Below are positions 61,966 through 64,000 of a DNA stretch of 64,000 nt, in pieces. The position numbers and the translations under genes are program-made. This DNA comes from an uncultured Flavobacteriaceae bacterium (lineage in GTDB: Bacteria; Bacteroidota; Bacteroidia; Flavobacteriales; Flavobacteriaceae), in NCBI GenBank assembly GCA_947497145.1, contig CANMFQ010000002.1:248001-312000 (forward strand), read 5' to 3'. Positions within the stretch are counted from its first letter, which is position 1. Every line of letters begins with the position of its first letter. The notes beneath the pieces were generated by a model. The model made no database searches. It had not been told where the DNA came from and saw only the letters and a list, made by a program, of their open reading frames with translations.

Positions 61966-61996
61966 TTTGAATATTTGTGAAATAGTATTACATTTG
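61966..61996 (+). promoter_or_regulatory. Consensus Bacteroidota promoter of the rpsL operon
   Basis: TTTG at 61966-61969, exactly 19 nt, then TACATTTG at 61989-61996: a full match to TTTG-N19-TANNTTTG. Transcription should begin near 62003, giving a leader of roughly 37 nt before the rpsL ATG. Confidence 0.85.
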
Positions 61997-62040
61997 CCAG
62001 CCCTTAAACGAGGGTAAGTTTTATATATACAATTTATAGT

Positions 62041-62415
62041 ATGCCAACAATTTCACAATTAGTACGAAAAGGAAGAGCCACAATTACTAAGAAGAGTAAA
62101 TCGGCTGCTTTGGATTCGTGTCCTCAACGAAGAGGGGTTTGTACTCGTGTTTACACTACTACACCTAAAAAGCCTAACTCTGCTATGCGTAAAGTAGCAA
62201 GGGTGAGGTTGACTAACGGTAAAGAGGTGAATGCTTACATCCCAGGTGAGGGTCACAATTTACAAGAGCACTCGATAGTATTAGTAAGAGGCGGAAGGGT
62301 AAAAGATTTACCAGGAGTTAGATATCACATCGTCAGAGGTGCGTTAGATACTGCTGGTGTTGCTGGAAGAACGCAACGTAGATCTAAATATGGTGCAAAA
62401 CGCCCTAAGAAGTAA
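62041..62415 (+). CDS. rpsL: 30S ribosomal protein S12
   Basis: 124 residues, complete. Sits at the decoding centre of the small subunit and controls accuracy. Diagnostic phrases are [33 protein letters not shown] and [18 protein letters not shown]. Lys of TPKKPNS and KDLPG, the classic sites of streptomycin-resistance substitutions, are both in the wild-type form. It leads the str operon (rpsL-rpsG-fusA) with 24 bp to rpsG and a consensus promoter upstream. Confidence 0.98.
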   Translation: MPTISQLVRKGRATITKKSKSAALDSCPQRRGVCTRVYTTTPKKPNSAMRKVARVRLTNGKEVNAYIPGEGHNLQEHSIVLVRGGRVKDLPGVRYHIVRGALDTAGVAGRTQRRSKYGAKRPKK

Positions 62416-62439
62416 ACAAAACTTTTTTAAGAAGAAGCA

Positions 62440-62916
62440 ATGAGAAAAAAGCAGGCGAAAAAAAGGCCATTATTACCAGATCCAAGATTTAATGATCAAT
62501 TGGTGACACGTTTTGTAAACATGATGATGTGGGACGGTAAAAAATCTGTAGCATTTAGTGTTTTTTATGATGCGATTGATATCGTTGAAGAAAAGAAAAC
62601 GGACGAAGAAAAAACAGCTTTAGAGTTGTGGAAAGATGCATTATCTAATGTAATGCCTCATGTTGAGGTAAGAAGTAGAAGGGTTGGTGGAGCAACTTTT
62701 CAAATTCCAATGCAAATTAGACCAGACCGTAAAATTTCAACTGCTATGAAGTGGTTGATTAGTTTTGCTAGAAAGCGAAATGAAAAAGGAATGGCTCAAA
62801 AGTTGGCGGGAGAGATCTTGGCGGCGGCAAAAGAAGAAGGAGCTGCAGTAAAAAGAAGAGTTGATACTCACAAAATGGCTGAGGCAAACAAAGCATTCTC
62901 TCACTTTAGATTTTAA
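62440..62916 (+). CDS. rpsG: 30S ribosomal protein S7
   Basis: 158 residues, complete. Primary 16S rRNA-binding protein at the head of the 30S subunit, contacting mRNA and E-site tRNA. Typical phrases are [40 protein letters not shown] and [13 protein letters not shown] at the C-terminus. Lies between rpsL and fusA (6 bp to the fusA ATG). In E. coli S7 represses translation of this operon; whether that holds here is unknown. Confidence 0.98.
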   Translation: MRKKQAKKRPLLPDPRFNDQLVTRFVNMMMWDGKKSVAFSVFYDAIDIVEEKKTDEEKTALELWKDALSNVMPHVEVRSRRVGGATFQIPMQIRPDRKISTAMKWLISFARKRNEKGMAQKLAGEILAAAKEEGAAVKRRVDTHKMAEANKAFSHFRF

Positions 62917-62922
62917 TCAGAA

Positions 62923-64000
62923 ATGGCAAGAGATTTAAAATATACAAGAAATATAGGTATTGCAGCGCATATTGACGCTGGGAAAACCACAACTACAGAG
63001 CGTATATTGTTCTATACAGGTGTAAGTCACAAAATAGGGGAGGTGCATGATGGTGCAGCAACTATGGATTGGATGGAGCAAGAGCAAGAGCGTGGTATTA
63101 CAATTACCTCTGCGGCAACTACATGTGAGTGGCAGTTTCCTACTGAAAACGGAAAACCAACTGCTGATGCTAAAGGTTTTCACTTTAATATAATAGACAC
63201 ACCAGGTCACGTTGATTTTACGGTTGAAGTAAATCGTTCATTACGTGTTTTAGATGGTTTAGTGTTTCTTTTTAGTGCTGTTGATGGTGTTGAGCCGCAA
63301 TCAGAAACTAACTGGAGATTAGCAGATAACTACAAAGTGCCACGTATTGGTTTTGTGAACAAAATGGATCGTCAAGGTTCTAACTTTTTAATGGTCTGTA
63401 AGCAGGTTAAAGAAATGTTAGGTTCTAATGCGGTACCTATTGTTTTGCCAATTGGTGAAGAGGCTGATTTTAAAGGAATCGTTGATTTGGCTAAAAACAG
63501 AGCTATTGTATGGCATGATGAGGGCTTCGGTTCTACTTTTGATGTTGTAGAAATTCCTGAAGATATGAAGGCTGAGGTAAGGGAGTATAGAGCTGCCTTG
63601 ATTGAAGCTGTTGCTGAATATGATGAGGAATTGATGGAGAAATTCTTCGAGGATGAAGATTCTATTACGGAGGAGGAAGTTCATGCTGCTTTAAGAGCTG
63701 CTGTTATGGATAGAGCTATCATACCAATGATATGTGGTTCTTCATTTAAAAATAAAGGAGTTCAATTTTTGTTGGACGCTGTTTGTAGGTATTTACCTTC
63801 GCCAATAGATAAAGATGCTATTGTAGGTGTAAATCCTGATACTGGAGAAGAAATTTCTAGAAAACCAGATGTTAAGGAGCCGTTTGCTGCTTTAGCGTTT
63901 AAGATTGCTACAGATCCTTTTGTAGGTCGTTTAGCATTCTTTAGAACGTATTCTGGTCGTTTAGATGCTGGGTCTTATATATTGAACAATCGTTCTGGTA
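62923..64000 (+). CDS. fusA: Elongation factor G, 3' partial
   Basis: About 359 codons are visible and the frame is open to the right edge. EF-G is the GTPase that drives ribosomal translocation. The start reads [21 protein letters not shown]1 is [15 protein letters not shown], switch [13 protein letters not shown]3 [10 protein letters not shown]4 NKMD. Domain II begins within the visible part ([18 protein letters not shown]). The T-T-T-T stretch after the P-loop Lys and the ERGITI box are normal. It follows rpsG by 6 bp in the str operon. Confidence 0.97.
   Translation, partial: MARDLKYTRNIGIAAHIDAGKTTTTERILFYTGVSHKIGEVHDGAATMDWMEQEQERGITITSAATTCEWQFPTENGKPTADAKGFHFNIIDTPGHVDFTVEVNRSLRVLDGLVFLFSAVDGVEPQSETNWRLADNYKVPRIGFVNKMDRQGSNFLMVCKQVKEMLGSNAVPIVLPIGEEADFKGIVDLAKNRAIVWHDEGFGSTFDVVEIPEDMKAEVREYRAALIEAVAEYDEELMEKFFEDEDSITEEEVHAALRAAVMDRAIIPMICGSSFKNKGVQFLLDAVCRYLPSPIDKDAIVGVNPDTGEEISRKPDVKEPFAALAFKIATDPFVGRLAFFRTYSGRLDAGSYILNNRSG

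Larger units (their letters stand above)
61600..62040. other. Divergent region between susC gene 2 and rpsL (441 bp)
   Basis: Holds the susC leader (61600-61657), a 22-base T tract (61804-61825) and the rpsL promoter (61966-61996). No gene is visible in between. Confidence 0.6.

Noticed and set aside
1-64000. tRNA, rRNA and CRISPR arrays
   Set aside because: No cloverleaf-like sequence with a T-loop motif, no rRNA and no regularly spaced direct repeats were found on reading the intergenic regions.

Overview
The window is a 64 kb piece of a low-GC Bacteroidota chromosome, most likely from a marine Flavobacteriaceae. The basis is tandem SusC/SusD TonB-linked nutrient systems, a type IX secretion (T9SS) C-terminal sorting domain, many Sec signals ending in AQ or SQ, weak Shine-Dalgarno sequences, and promoters of the Bacteroidota TTTG-N19-TANNTTTG type. 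The genus cannot be named from sequence alone.

Layout. 1-2242: a purine salvage/adenylate kinase fusion (cut by the left edge) and the GTPase Obg. 2243-15607: envelope genes, namely a small membrane protein, a secreted transglutaminase-like protein, a zinc-ribbon/carboxypeptidase-regulatory-like protein, a 2029-residue alpha-2-macroglobulin, the peptidoglycan-recycling ligase Mpl, and an unrecognised membrane protein with an internal duplication. 15777-30394: an accessory island holding a decayed tyrosine integrase, an orphan HipB-like regulator, an RHS/YD-repeat polymorphic toxin with a nuclease-like tip, a probable immunity gene, a small YD-repeat protein with a T9SS domain, an FN3 lipoprotein, and a complete type I restriction-modification operon (hsdM-hsdS-hsdR). 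30631-43612: mostly conserved genes, including a metallophosphoesterase, a divergent Hsp70 with a possible miniature GrpE partner, radC, a polysaccharide-deacetylase-like protein, a YjjG-type phosphatase, outer-membrane and secreted proteins, rarA, a rhomboid protease and rlmB. 43629-61599: two paralogous SusC-SusD-lipoprotein operons flanking a VCBS/ASPIC lipoprotein, a small secreted protein and an arylsulfotransferase-like lipoprotein, all on the minus strand and punctuated by three clear intrinsic terminators. 61966-64000: the rpsL-rpsG-fusA operon behind a full-consensus Bacteroidota promoter, with fusA cut by the right edge.

How it fits together. The island combines contact-dependent or secreted antagonism (RHS toxin plus immunity) with DNA defence (type I R-M) beside an integrase relic, which fits a horizontally acquired region that is now fixed. 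The Sus region looks like a duplicated uptake module. No glycoside hydrolase, polysaccharide lyase, sulfatase, ECF sigma/anti-sigma pair or hybrid two-component regulator is present, so the substrate is not predictable and may not be a polysaccharide.

Most worth following up: the RHS toxin with an S-layer-homology-like N-terminal region and its immunity partner; the Hsp70/mini-GrpE-like pair; the tandem Sus triads, whose signal peptides differ only by synonymous changes; and two or three short inverted-repeat-bounded intergenic elements that resemble miniature transposons.
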